DNA of 11,071 nt from RGIG2206 sp045577615 (GCA_045577615.1 JAZNIT010000046.1:1-11071); one strand, 5' to 3'. Shown: positions 1 through 6,081, counted from the first letter of the stretch. The notes: generated by a model from the sequence alone, not told the origin. Made by a program: numbers and translations.

Positions 1-141
1 CACCCTCCGACCGAATGGAGGTGGAGCAGGCTATCGCCGAATATACTCGCAACGGCAAGCAGCCAAGCGATAAGGTAATAACGATTTTAGGCCGTTTGGC
101 GTGGTTTTGCACCGTCAAGGATATAAACCTACCAACAGAGA
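1..141. repeat. Left copy of the 141-bp terminal direct repeat (circle overlap)
   Basis: Bases 1-141 are identical to 10931-11071. The repeat lies inside an 82-codon gene that reads through intact when the two ends are joined, so it is best read as the overlap left when a circular molecule is written as a linear contig. A length of exactly 141 equals the largest default k-mer of a common metagenome assembler, which also favours an assembly overlap over a biological terminal repeat. Confidence 0.93.
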
Positions 142-155
142 GAGAACAGAGATAG
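1..155 (+). CDS. C-terminal part of the 82-residue junction-spanning hypothetical protein
   Basis: This open frame enters from the left edge (first whole codon at base 3) and ends with TAG at 153-155. It is the 3' part of the gene starting at 10837. Joined across the circle the protein has 82 residues, including the visible stretches LGRLAWFCTVKDI and a charged tail NLPTEREQR. I recognise no family. It is small, mixed alpha-helical and soluble in appearance. It sits between the HTH_39-like gene (4 bases upstream of its start) and the structured antisense locus that begins just after its stop, so it belongs to the early regulatory/replication train. Confidence 0.8.
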   Translation, partial: PSDRMEVEQAIAEYTRNGKQPSDKVITILGRLAWFCTVKDINLPTEREQR

Positions 156-163
156 AAACGAAT

Positions 164-254
164 AAAAAAACGCCCCCGCCGAGGCGGAAGCGTTCGCGCA
201 AATGTGTTATGCGAAAAGCCGCTAACCACAACGACCATCGCGGGGGCAAAGATA
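164..254 (-). ncRNA. Candidate minus-strand small RNA opposite the leader of the replication genes
   Basis: Read leftward, a Bacteroidota -7 box TATCTTTG lies at 254-247, with a near-consensus -33 TTTC at 277-274 (19-base spacer). Transcription would start near 243-241. About 50 bases further on comes an intrinsic terminator: 9-bp arms at 192-184 and 179-171 (two G-U pairs) closing the tetraloop CTCG, then seven Ts (complement of 170-164). Between them TTCGC/GCGAA (215-211 / 197-193) can form another hairpin. An 8-bp inverted repeat (172-179 / 240-247) brackets the whole unit. The RNA would be about 80 nt and antisense to the leader between the 82- and 67-residue genes. Promoter plus terminator are seen; transcription and function are inferred. 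Confidence 0.55.
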
Positions 255-262
255 GTAAAAAT

Positions 263-466
263 ATGGGAAAGATGAAAGGAATAGACAAAAGCGCGTTATA
301 TAGTTTGATTTTTTACCAAATAGACGGGCTGGACGTAACCGACGCGAAACATATACTTATCTCCTTATTACAATATGCGATCTTTAACAAATGTAATATG
401 GAAACTGAAGATATGCAACTTGAGGCTTTAACCCAAAGTATTGTATCAATGTTTCAAAATAGATAG
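263..466 (+). CDS. Small hypothetical protein preceding the replication gene (67 aa)
   Basis: The frame is open further upstream, but residues encoded before 263 overlap the sRNA/terminator structure and look non-protein-like (runs of K, P and R). I therefore place the start at ATG 263 (MGKMKGIDK); ATG 272 is the alternative. The product is about 67 residues, helical and mildly acidic after the lysine-rich start, with the segment ALYSLIFYQIDGLDVTDAKH. I recognise no family. The stop is three bases before the start of the replication-initiation-like gene, which indicates co-translation and a likely link to replication or its control. Its leader carries the candidate antisense RNA. Confidence 0.7.
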   Translation: MGKMKGIDKSALYSLIFYQIDGLDVTDAKHILISLLQYAIFNKCNMETEDMQLEALTQSIVSMFQNR

Positions 467-469
467 CGT

Positions 470-1471
470 ATGGCAAGACCTAAAACGGGGTTTGATTTTA
501 TTCCAACCCCGACCGACATAATGAACGCCCCAAAAATTAGACGCCTAAAACGTCGTGCGCCTTTGGTGGGTTGGGCTGTATATACTGCATTATATTACAA
601 AATACTGCGCTATAAAGGTTATTACATTGAGATAACCGATGATATTGTTTTGGATGTAGCAGAGGAACACGGAATCGAAGAGGCTGAAGTATTGAAAGGT
701 ATTGAAGCGTGCGTTTCTGTTGGGCTTTTTGATAATTCAAAATATGATAAATATCAGGTATTGACATCGGCCGAGATACAGCAGTCTGTAACAGATATAA
801 GCGCGAAATGTAATCGAGTAGCACCAAAGTTTTTATCGCACTTGTGCTTAATTGCAAATAATTCTTCGGAGGAATGTGCCGATTCTTCGGAATTTGTGAC
901 ACAAAATAAAATAAAAATAAAAGAAAAAATAAAACAAAATAAAGTTGATGATAATAGCGCGCATACGCGCGAAGCCACCGCCACCGGCGAGGGTTTGAAA
1001 AATAATATTGATAATAAAAATATCGAGATTGACGAGCTATGCGCCCAGATGCAAGCCGAATCGGAATGGGTTGACGAGTTGTGCGGCAAGTATGCGACAG
1101 AACGCGCCTACCTCCTGCGACGAATTGCGGAATTTTGTCAACATCTTAAAGAGCAAAAGGGTATCAAATGGAAGCAGCTCGGCGACGCGAAGCGACATTT
1201 TGCGGATTGGCTACCAAAGCGAGAGCAGGGAGAAGCGCAAGTAAAGCAAGGAGGGCCGACGGCAGCACCCACCAAAGGATGGCCGAAATTTTACGTTTAC
1301 GAAGAAATGCTAACCGAAGCGTATAGGCGCGGAACGACGACCGACGCGTTTGCGCCTATACGCATAGACGGCCAAGAAAAACCGATGTGGGTAAGTGTTG
1401 CAGATAAAAGAACGTATAACATACCCGATAAAATTGCAGGGACGCCCCAAATTTCGACGATAACCGCCTAA
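470..1471 (+). CDS. Replication-initiation-like protein, Lin1244/DUF4373 N-terminus with DUF7833-like C-terminal domain
   Basis: The 333-residue product has three parts. Residues 1-100 match the Lin1244/Lin1753 (DUF4373)-type winged-helix fold: start MARPKTGFDFIPTPTD, then GWAVYTALYYKILRYKGYYI and an acidic helix. Residues 140-190 are a low-complexity K/N/Q linker. Residues 185-255 resemble the DUF7833-type domain of Bacteroidota phage and plasmid replication proteins (WVDELCGKYATERAYLLRRI, then KRHFADWLPK). The family is known from phage and mobile-element replication modules with a presumed DNA-binding initiator role; the initiator function here is inferred from that and from its place as the only replication candidate on the circle. 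It follows the 67-residue gene by three bases, and the tape-measure gene follows after 75 bases. The linker DNA is strikingly A-rich and may be part of an origin. Confidence 0.8.
   Translation: MARPKTGFDFIPTPTDIMNAPKIRRLKRRAPLVGWAVYTALYYKILRYKGYYIEITDDIVLDVAEEHGIEEAEVLKGIEACVSVGLFDNSKYDKYQVLTSAEIQQSVTDISAKCNRVAPKFLSHLCLIANNSSEECADSSEFVTQNKIKIKEKIKQNKVDDNSAHTREATATGEGLKNNIDNKNIEIDELCAQMQAESEWVDELCGKYATERAYLLRRIAEFCQHLKEQKGIKWKQLGDAKRHFADWLPKREQGEAQVKQGGPTAAPTKGWPKFYVYEEMLTEAYRRGTTTDAFAPIRIDGQEKPMWVSVADKRTYNIPDKIAGTPQISTITA
861..953. other. Origin-like segment inside the replication gene: 10-bp direct repeats plus A/T tract
   Basis: ATTCTTCGGA occurs at 861-870 and again at 882-891, exactly 21 bp apart (two helical turns). 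It is followed at 901-953 by a tract almost free of G and C, built of AAATAAA-like units. Direct repeats beside an unwinding-prone tract inside an initiator gene recall origins such as that in lambda gene O. Only two repeats are visible, so this is a candidate. Confidence 0.3.
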
Positions 1472-1546
1472 AGGTAGCCGAGTATGCCCGCGAGGGAGAT
1501 AATGGAAAATAAGTGCCGCATAATTAAAAGTAAAATTTTTTAGAAT

Positions 1547-3361
1547 ATGGCAAGAGAAAATCAAATCGCTGTTGAGGTCGTAACGAAATCCGACAGCATC
1601 GCGGGTATGCGCGAGGAGATTAAGCAATTCCGCAAGGTTATGAATGAGGCGAAAGTTGGAACGGCAGAGTTTGAAGCCGCCAGCCAATCGCTCGAGAAGG
1701 CTCAAGACGAGCTGCGCAACGTTATGAAGCTCGGCACAAAGAGCGTCGAGGACGCCGACGATAGTTACAACACCCTCACGCGCACGATGGCGCAACTTAA
1801 GGAGCAATGGAGGGCCGCCACCGACGAGGCCAAGCGTAACGATTTAGGCAAGCAGATAGCGGGCATAAATCAGCGTCTTAAGGATATGGATGCGAGTGTC
1901 GGCGACTATTTCCGCAACGTCGGCGACTATCGTAACCAAATTGTCGGAGCGTTTAAGGATAGCACCGACGCGCTCGACCACTTTATCCCAGGCCTCGGCC
2001 AAGTGGGTACGGCTGTTTACGATATTGTCGGAGCTGCGCAATCGCTCGGCCAAATATTGCCCGTTGCGACCGCAGGTGTAAAGGGGTTTGTCGCCTCACT
2101 TAAGGGCATTAAGGCCGCCATCGCCGCAACGGGTGTCGGTGTGTTTCTCGTACTATTGGGCGAGTTGGTCGCAAATTGGGATAAAATAGCGGCTAAATTC
2201 AAGGATATAACACCCGCACAAAAGGCACGCGCAGGCATCGAAGCACTACGCCAAGAGTATGAGCGACTTAATACCGAGATGGAGCGAAGCAATGCCCAGC
2301 TCGAGCGCGAAATCGTAATAATGCAGGCGCAAGGAGCGACGGCCGTAGAGGTGGCAAATAAACGCCTCAACGCAGCAAAAGCACAGCTCGAGGCATTAAG
2401 AAAGTTGCAGAAGCAGGCCGACGAAAAGGTCGGTATTTTGGACGGGGTAGCATTTGCAGGTAAAGCCAAAGAGGAGGCCAAAGCAGCAGCCGAGGAGGCA
2501 GCCAAAGCCGTAGCCGAGCAAACGGAAATCGTTAAAAACCTCGAAGCGCAAGCACAAGCCGCCCAGATTACAGCCACACGCACAGCCGAGGAGGAGCGCA
2601 CCCGCATTGTACGCGAGGAGGCCGAGAAGCGCAGAGCAATAGCAGAGGAGGAGAAGCAACGAGCAGAGGAGGAAGCCAGAGCGCGCCAAGAGGAGGCCGA
2701 AAAGGTTAAGCAGATGCAGGCCGACAACTGGAAATATGTAGTGGATGGCGAGGCGTTCGAGAAACGCAGTATTATGGACGGAATGGCAGCCGCTAACGCG
2801 TTCGCCGACAAGATGGCCGACAACGATACAAAACGCAAAAAGAAGCAGAACGCAGACGATAAGAAACGCGCACAGATAGCGCAGCAGTCGACCGCCTTAA
2901 TTTCGCAAGCGTTGCAAGCTGGAGCAGAAGCAGCAGGCGAAAATACGCGTTTGGGTAAGGCTTTAGCGATTGCAAATGCGACACTTTCGACATTCCAAAC
3001 AGCGCAAGCGGCTTATCAGGCAGGATTTGGCGACCCCAAAACACTCGCGTCGCCAGCTATCGCGGCGGGATATATGGCAACGGCAATCGGTATCGGTTTG
3101 GCTAATATCGCAGCTATCGCAAAAACACCTATCGGCGGCAAAGGCTCGACGCCCTCGGCAGCCCCGAGTATGCCCGCACGCGTTAGCACACCCCCAGTGA
3201 TTCACGCCGCTCCTCGAGTGGTATCGACACCAAGTACTGAAGAAACGATATTAAATGACATTTCGGCCAAGCTCACAGATATGCGCGTCTATGTGGTTGA
3301 ATCTGATATTAAGGAAGCGGGAAAGCGTACGGAGGTAAGAGAAAAAGAAGCATCGTTTTAA
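1547..3361 (+). CDS. Phage tail tape-measure-like protein (604 aa)
   Basis: Residues 15-115 are a charged coiled coil (MREEIKQFRKVMNEAKVGT), typical of the N-terminus of Bacteroidota phage tape measures. Residues 145-215 are Ala/Gly-rich and hydrophobic, with a membrane-like core AAIAATGVGVFLVLLGELVA and the usual NWDKI after it. Residues 225-395 are a long Ala/Glu/Lys/Arg coiled coil, and 445-530 another Ala-rich helical region. The C-terminus has VYVVESDIKEAGKRTEVREK, a tail widely seen in these proteins. Tape measures set tail length and take part in DNA ejection; at 604 residues this is a short one. No gap-free promoter is seen upstream, so it is probably read from the replication train. 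The circle has no other recognisable tail, capsid or portal gene, which is unusual. The family call is from the sequence pattern; its job here is unknown. Confidence 0.8.
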   Translation: MARENQIAVEVVTKSDSIAGMREEIKQFRKVMNEAKVGTAEFEAASQSLEKAQDELRNVMKLGTKSVEDADDSYNTLTRTMAQLKEQWRAATDEAKRNDLGKQIAGINQRLKDMDASVGDYFRNVGDYRNQIVGAFKDSTDALDHFIPGLGQVGTAVYDIVGAAQSLGQILPVATAGVKGFVASLKGIKAAIAATGVGVFLVLLGELVANWDKIAAKFKDITPAQKARAGIEALRQEYERLNTEMERSNAQLEREIVIMQAQGATAVEVANKRLNAAKAQLEALRKLQKQADEKVGILDGVAFAGKAKEEAKAAAEEAAKAVAEQTEIVKNLEAQAQAAQITATRTAEEERTRIVREEAEKRRAIAEEEKQRAEEEARARQEEAEKVKQMQADNWKYVVDGEAFEKRSIMDGMAAANAFADKMADNDTKRKKKQNADDKKRAQIAQQSTALISQALQAGAEAAGENTRLGKALAIANATLSTFQTAQAAYQAGFGDPKTLASPAIAAGYMATAIGIGLANIAAIAKTPIGGKGSTPSAAPSMPARVSTPPVIHAAPRVVSTPSTEETILNDISAKLTDMRVYVVESDIKEAGKRTEVREKEASF

Positions 3362-3364
3362 GTT

Positions 3365-3712
3365 ATGGCAGAGGGGAGGACATTAAAACAGATACGGGCA
3401 AAACAGACAAAAAGACAACGCGCAATAATTTCGGAGATAGCACAACGGCAAGAGGTTGAAAAAATGGTGCAAGTAATATGCAAGGTTACAAACACGCTTT
3501 TGCAAGACCTCGCGCAAGTGGTATATGTGGCACTTTTGGAGTACGACGGCAAAAGGATTGAGGAGCTGCACGACAACGGTCAATTATCGTATTTTGTCGT
3601 CCGTATTATCCAAAATCAATGGTTTAGCAATACATCGCCCTTTTACCACTCGCACCGCAAATTTTCGAGGCGTTCCAATATGCTAACCGAAACGAGCGCA
3701 ACGACTTTGTAA
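3365..3712 (+). CDS. Short sigma-70 region-2-like protein of Bacteroidota phages (115 aa)
   Basis: The N-terminus is basic (KQIRAKQTKRQRA). The core at residues 46-100 carries LQDLAQVVYVALLEYDGKRI, then YFVVRIIQNQW and SNTSPFYHSHRKF. The DLaQ-vyv-LLE pattern and the following FVVRIIQNQ helix resemble sigma-70 region 2. Similar short proteins are often found beside packaging genes in Bacteroidota phages. No region 4 is present, so if it is a sigma it is minimal; a structural or packaging role for the fold is possible. The start lies three bases after the tape-measure stop, which implies translation from the same message. Confidence 0.6.
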   Translation: MAEGRTLKQIRAKQTKRQRAIISEIAQRQEVEKMVQVICKVTNTLLQDLAQVVYVALLEYDGKRIEELHDNGQLSYFVVRIIQNQWFSNTSPFYHSHRKFSRRSNMLTETSATTL

Positions 3713-3733
3713 AAAACAAAAAAATACAAAAAT

Positions 3734-4033
3734 ATGAAAGGGAGAACAAACAACCCCAACGGGCGGCCGAAAGGTGCGATAAATAAATCTACGGTCGAAA
3801 TGCGGCAATGGATTAAAAACCTACTCGACGACAACCGCGAGCAATTAATCCAAGACTTTAAGAAGCTCGACCCAGCCGACCGATGGCGCGTTACCGAGAA
3901 ATTAATCCAATATGTAACGCCCAAGATGCAAGCCGTAGAGGCCGCCGTCGATATAAACGCGTTAACCGACGACCAAATTAACGCCGTTGTAAATGAATTG
4001 TACAATAAAATAACGCCCGAGAATGGAGAGTAA
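3734..4033 (+). CDS. GRPKG-motif small DNA-binding protein, possible small-terminase-like factor (99 aa)
   Basis: The product begins with a basic, AT-hook-like segment, NPNGRPKGAINKST (residues 7-20). A helical region follows (VEMRQWIKNLLDDNREQLIQ, then DPADRWRVTEKLIQYVTPK, residues 21-65) and then an acidic C-terminus. Proteins with this NPNGRPKG start and LxPxDRxxxxEkLxqYVxPK core are common in Bacteroidota phages and elements, frequently near terminase genes. A role as small terminase or other DNA-binding packaging factor is inference. It follows the sigma-like gene by 21 bases, and its stop overlaps the start of the next gene (4023) by 11 bases, so the two are translationally coupled. Confidence 0.65.
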   Translation: MKGRTNNPNGRPKGAINKSTVEMRQWIKNLLDDNREQLIQDFKKLDPADRWRVTEKLIQYVTPKMQAVEAAVDINALTDDQINAVVNELYNKITPENGE

Positions 4034-4343
4034 GAAGATAACAGCAGAGGCGAAACGCCTACTTTTAGGAGTGTATAATCGCGGAACAATATGCAGCGAA
4101 GATTTTGATACTATCGCAAAAATGTTGGGTTTGAGGGTTGGCGTTAACATTATCGTAAAGAGTGGCGACAATGAGCCGAGCGCGTCCATATTACCGAGTA
4201 TAAGCAGCAAACCGCACCCACTATCGAACGCGTCGAAAATAGCTATTATTACGGCCCTACATTTGCGGGTTATATCTTCGGCCGACCTCAACGAAATAGC
4301 GCGTAAATCGGGCGTTAATAGTCGGTATATTGGTCGTGGTTAA
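4023..4343 (+). CDS. Hypothetical protein with an internal helix-turn-helix-like duplication (106 aa)
   Basis: I do not recognise a named family. The protein has two related segments 61 residues apart: residues 13-37 (TICSEDFDTIAKMLGL) and 74-98 (VISSADLNEIARKSGV). They share the pattern I-x-S-x-D-(F/L)-x-x-I-A-(K/R)-x-x-G, as expected for two small helix-turn-helix-like units. A Ser/Pro-rich linker joins them. The start overlaps the end of the GRPKG gene by 11 bases, so the pair is made together. A DNA-binding or adaptor role is possible; the sequence shows only the repeat architecture. Confidence 0.6.
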   Translation: MESKKITAEAKRLLLGVYNRGTICSEDFDTIAKMLGLRVGVNIIVKSGDNEPSASILPSISSKPHPLSNASKIAIITALHLRVISSADLNEIARKSGVNSRYIGRG

Positions 4344-4435
4344 TAATCAGGAGTGCGCCGACAAGCTGCAAAATTTATTAAATGATGAATATTAATGGCG
4401 AAAGCCAATTTATTAACATTAAAAACGTTTTTATT

Positions 4436-5113
4436 ATGAGTAAAAAAATTATGATTGGCCACAGACCCGAATCGTGGTATTTATCGGACAACCGCGAGGC
4501 GGCACAAAACGCGTGCGACATCGCAAACGCACAAGTTATCCCCGCACTTAAGGAGGCCGAAATCCCTATCACATTGGAGGCCGTACGCAGTGCGCTTGCA
4601 GATCGGGGTTATATTGTCGAGGAGGGTGTAAAAATTACGCTCAACAAGTCAGAATATAAGAATTTGCCCGAGTTGCTGCGCAAGTCGGTAGCAGAGCAGC
4701 GCGCAGGGGAGTTGATGGCGGTTGCCAATCGTGTTCCATCTAACGGCGTGCGCATTTCAACAACAAGCACACCCAAGAACGTAAGCCGCGAGAAATCGCA
4801 GTATATCAAGTTGAACGGCGAAACGCTGGAAATTGATAACGACGCACTTTTGAAGCTCCGCGAGATTTGGATTGAGGGCGACGAGCAGTGTGCGGCGTTT
4901 GAGGATTACAAAAAGGCCGTCGATGCGTTAAATAAGCTATCCGGAGGTCGTTTATTGGACCCTCGCGAGCTGTACGACCTTTTTACAGGAACACCTAACA
5001 GCTTAAGCGGGGGTATTACCGCAAGCGTACACCCCTCGAAATTTGTCAACTATTTGGATAAAATTGTTAGCGCGCGACAAAATCCCAACCCGTACGAGGT
5101 TGTAAGTAAGTAG
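4436..5113 (+). CDS. Unrecognised protein ending the plus-strand gene train (225 aa)
   Basis: The start chosen is ATG 4436 (MSKKIMIGHRPESWYLSDN). The frame is open to an ATG pair at 4382/4385, which would add 18 residues, and this cannot be settled from sequence alone. The product is soluble and mostly helical, without signal peptide or membrane segment. Visible patches are NACDIANAQVIPALKEAEIP, a central TTSTPKNVSREKSQYIKLNG and a C-terminal FTGTPNSLSGGITASVHPSK. No catalytic motif is evident. It lies 92 bases (or 38 with the earlier start) after the duplicated-motif gene and is followed by a strong terminator, so it is the last gene of the block holding the tape measure. Structural or helper-interacting roles are conceivable; none is shown. 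Confidence 0.65.
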   Translation: MSKKIMIGHRPESWYLSDNREAAQNACDIANAQVIPALKEAEIPITLEAVRSALADRGYIVEEGVKITLNKSEYKNLPELLRKSVAEQRAGELMAVANRVPSNGVRISTTSTPKNVSREKSQYIKLNGETLEIDNDALLKLREIWIEGDEQCAAFEDYKKAVDALNKLSGGRLLDPRELYDLFTGTPNSLSGGITASVHPSKFVNYLDKIVSARQNPNPYEVVSK

Positions 5114-5165
5114 GCGCGTAAGGTAGTTTGCGGAGATCCTCTTTTTCTCTTGTATTCATATTGTT

Positions 5166-5189
5166 GGCCTCCATTTGGAGGCCTTTTTT
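5166..5189 (+). terminator. Intrinsic terminator of the plus-strand gene train
   Basis: GGCCTCC (5166-5172), loop ATTT, GGAGGCC (5177-5183), then six Ts (5184-5189). It lies 53 bases after the stop of the 225-residue gene. Confidence 0.9.
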
Positions 5190-5199
5190 ATTGCACAGA

Positions 5200-5226
5200 A
5201 AAGCCGAGGCGATAAACCTCGGCTTT
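5200..5226 (-). terminator. Intrinsic terminator for the minus-strand DUF2693 operon
   Basis: 10-bp arms at 5200-5209 and 5217-5226 (core GCCGAGG/CCTCGGC) close a 7-base loop. Read leftward the hairpin ends in a short T run. With the terminator at 5166-5189 it insulates two converging transcription units. Confidence 0.75.
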
Positions 5227-5250
5227 GTATTACACTATTACCCTACCACG

Positions 5251-5568
5251 TTATAAGATAGCCAAATTTGCCAATTTATAAGACCTATAAGCACCCTTTT
5301 CGACATCGTAATATATTTGTACCGTTGCGGGCGTTTTGCGGGCTGTGCCTTTGGTTGGTGGCATCTTATCGGGGTGGAGTGTGCCGATGGCCTCGCGGGT
5401 TGAGCCGTCAATTTTTGTAAAGCGGAAGCGCACGACCTCAACCGCCATTTTTACCCTCAACTTGAAATTAAACCAAGCAAGGCGCAACGCCTCGGAAATC
5501 GTAAGGCCGTCGAGCTTGACAAGTTGCCAAGCATCGCGCATAATCTTTTGTAAAGCTGTTTTTTTCAT
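5251..5568 (-). CDS. DUF2693 family, SH3-like beta-barrel protein (105 aa)
   Basis: The N-terminal helical part reads MRDAWQLVKLDGLTISEALRL followed by AWFNFKLRVKM. The beta part reads VVRFRFTKIDGSTREAIGTL, then PPTKGTARKTPATVQIYYDV and YRSYKLANLAIL. This layout (Ser-Glu-Ala-Leu helix, F-x-K-x-DGs-REA-GTL, then TKGtgRk-TVQ-YYD) is that of the DUF2693 / SH3-barrel family, common in Bacteroidota phages and mobile elements and without an established function. It is the second gene of a minus-strand pair, separated from the first by 57 bases that hold a GNRA-loop hairpin, and it ends 25 bases before the minus-strand terminator. Family assignment is fairly sure; role unknown. Confidence 0.85.
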   Translation of the reverse strand: MKKTALQKIMRDAWQLVKLDGLTISEALRLAWFNFKLRVKMAVEVVRFRFTKIDGSTREAIGTLHPDKMPPTKGTARKTPATVQIYYDVEKGAYRSYKLANLAIL

Positions 5569-5602
5569 TGTTTGTGTTATTATCGGTTTGTTGTATGGCG
5601 GT

Positions 5603-5618
5603 GGGGGCTTGCGCCCCC
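5603..5618 (-). other. Hairpin with GCAA tetraloop between the two minus-strand genes
   Basis: On the minus strand GGGGGC-GCAA-GCCCCC forms a 6-bp stem capped by a GNRA-type tetraloop, in the 57-base gap between the two minus-strand genes. There is no T tract, so it is not a standard terminator. It may stabilise the upstream mRNA or adjust the expression ratio of the two genes. Confidence 0.45.
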
Positions 5619-5625
5619 GTTGCCG

Positions 5626-5901
5626 TTAATTTAATAGGTTTTGAAGCTGGTGGAGCATTTCGGGGTAGTCGTCGCCCTCCTCAATATCCCAAAGGCCCAA
5701 GATTGTAACCTTTTCGTTTGTCGGGATAATTTCGGGAGCAGTCCAATAATCGCCCGCGAAACGCTTATAATCGCAAGTGTACTTTATTTCGGCCTCGAAT
5801 CCCTCAAAAGAGTGTGTAAACTGCGACGGCTCGCAAAAATCAATCATTCGGGCGATTTGCTCGGCCCATTCATTCATTTGGTTGTGTGTTAAATTTTTCA
5901 T
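5626..5901 (-). CDS. Small acidic hypothetical protein (91 aa)
   Basis: I do not recognise a named family. The product is acidic and rich in aromatic residues (KNLTHNQMNEWAEQIARMID, FEAEIKYTCDYKRFAGDYW, ILGLWDIEEGDDYPEMLHQL). It has no signal peptide or membrane segment. The N-terminal helix, central strands and C-terminal helix suggest a compact alpha/beta domain. It is the first gene after the minus-strand promoter at 5934-5965 and shares a message with the DUF2693 gene. The promoter lies back-to-back with that of the XRE regulator, so this pair is a likely target of that regulator. Small acidic proteins expressed this way in mobile elements are often accessory or counter-defence factors, but nothing here proves that. 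Confidence 0.7.
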   Translation of the reverse strand: MKNLTHNQMNEWAEQIARMIDFCEPSQFTHSFEGFEAEIKYTCDYKRFAGDYWTAPEIIPTNEKVTILGLWDIEEGDDYPEMLHQLQNLLN

Positions 5902-5933
5902 AGTGTAATACGTTTATTTGTCGTTTGCTGTTG

Positions 5934-5965
5934 CAAATGTAAGACAAATATTTTACACTTGCAAA
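5934..5965 (-). promoter_or_regulatory. Bacteroidota-type promoter for the two minus-strand genes
   Basis: On the minus strand TTTG (5965-5962) is followed after 20 bases by TACATTTG (5941-5934), matching TTTG-N19/21-TAnnTTTG. It lies 33 bases before the ATG at 5901. Confidence 0.7.
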
Positions 5966-6000
5966 TATTTTCACAAAAAATGTAAAAAAAATATATTACA
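5938..6000. promoter_or_regulatory. Paired 20-bp operators, TGTAA-N10-TTACA
   Basis: Two dyads with identical ends and spacing lie at 5938-5957 and 5981-6000. The first overlaps the -7 box of the minus-strand promoter. A further TGTAA half-site at 6013-6017 starts a 14-bp direct repeat (5981-5994 and 6013-6026) placed 32 bp apart, about three helical turns, and reaches the -33 box of the plus-strand promoter. These are probable binding sites of the XRE regulator encoded next door. Confidence 0.5.
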
Positions 6001-6025
6001 TTGTCGGGATAGTGTAAAAAAAATA

Positions 6026-6056
6026 TTTGCTTTTTCGATTTTATCCGCTATCTTTG
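6026..6056 (+). promoter_or_regulatory. Bacteroidota-type promoter for the XRE regulator
   Basis: TTTG (6026-6029), 19 bases, then TATCTTTG (6049-6056), a full match to the phylum consensus, 25 bases before the ATG at 6082. Confidence 0.8.
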
Positions 6057-6081
6057 CACCGTAAAACAATACTACGACAAT

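Noticed and set aside
1..141. Reading the 141-bp redundancy as a natural phage terminal repeat
   Set aside because: It lies within an ordinary gene, lacks end-type signals, and its length equals a common assembler k-mer, so circularity is the simpler explanation.
101..262. Upstream extension of the 67-residue gene to an ATG at 101
   Set aside because: It overlaps the 82-residue gene and runs through the terminator and hairpin of the antisense locus, with a Pro/Arg/Lys-rich, non-protein-like translation.
1483..1542. 19-codon frame between the replication gene and the tape measure
   Set aside because: Too short to distinguish from chance, with no motif and no special signal.
1310..1807. 165-codon minus-strand frame across the replication/tape-measure boundary
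   Set aside because: It overlaps two well-supported genes and has no recognisable motif or promoter.
2017..2200. True transmembrane transporter suggested by the hydrophobic stretch in the 604-residue protein
   Set aside because: A single Ala/Gly-rich hydrophobic core flanked by very long coiled coils is normal for tape measures and does not form a transporter.
2017..2838. 273-codon open frame on the minus strand inside the tape-measure gene
   Set aside because: It mirrors the Ala/Glu/Lys-rich coiled coil and translates to Ser/Ala-rich low-complexity sequence. There is no promoter, and the plus-strand gene is clearly a real family.
3643..4089. 148-codon minus-strand frame over the GRPKG gene
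   Set aside because: It is the shadow of a coding region with a recognisable plus-strand product, and the translation resembles no protein family.
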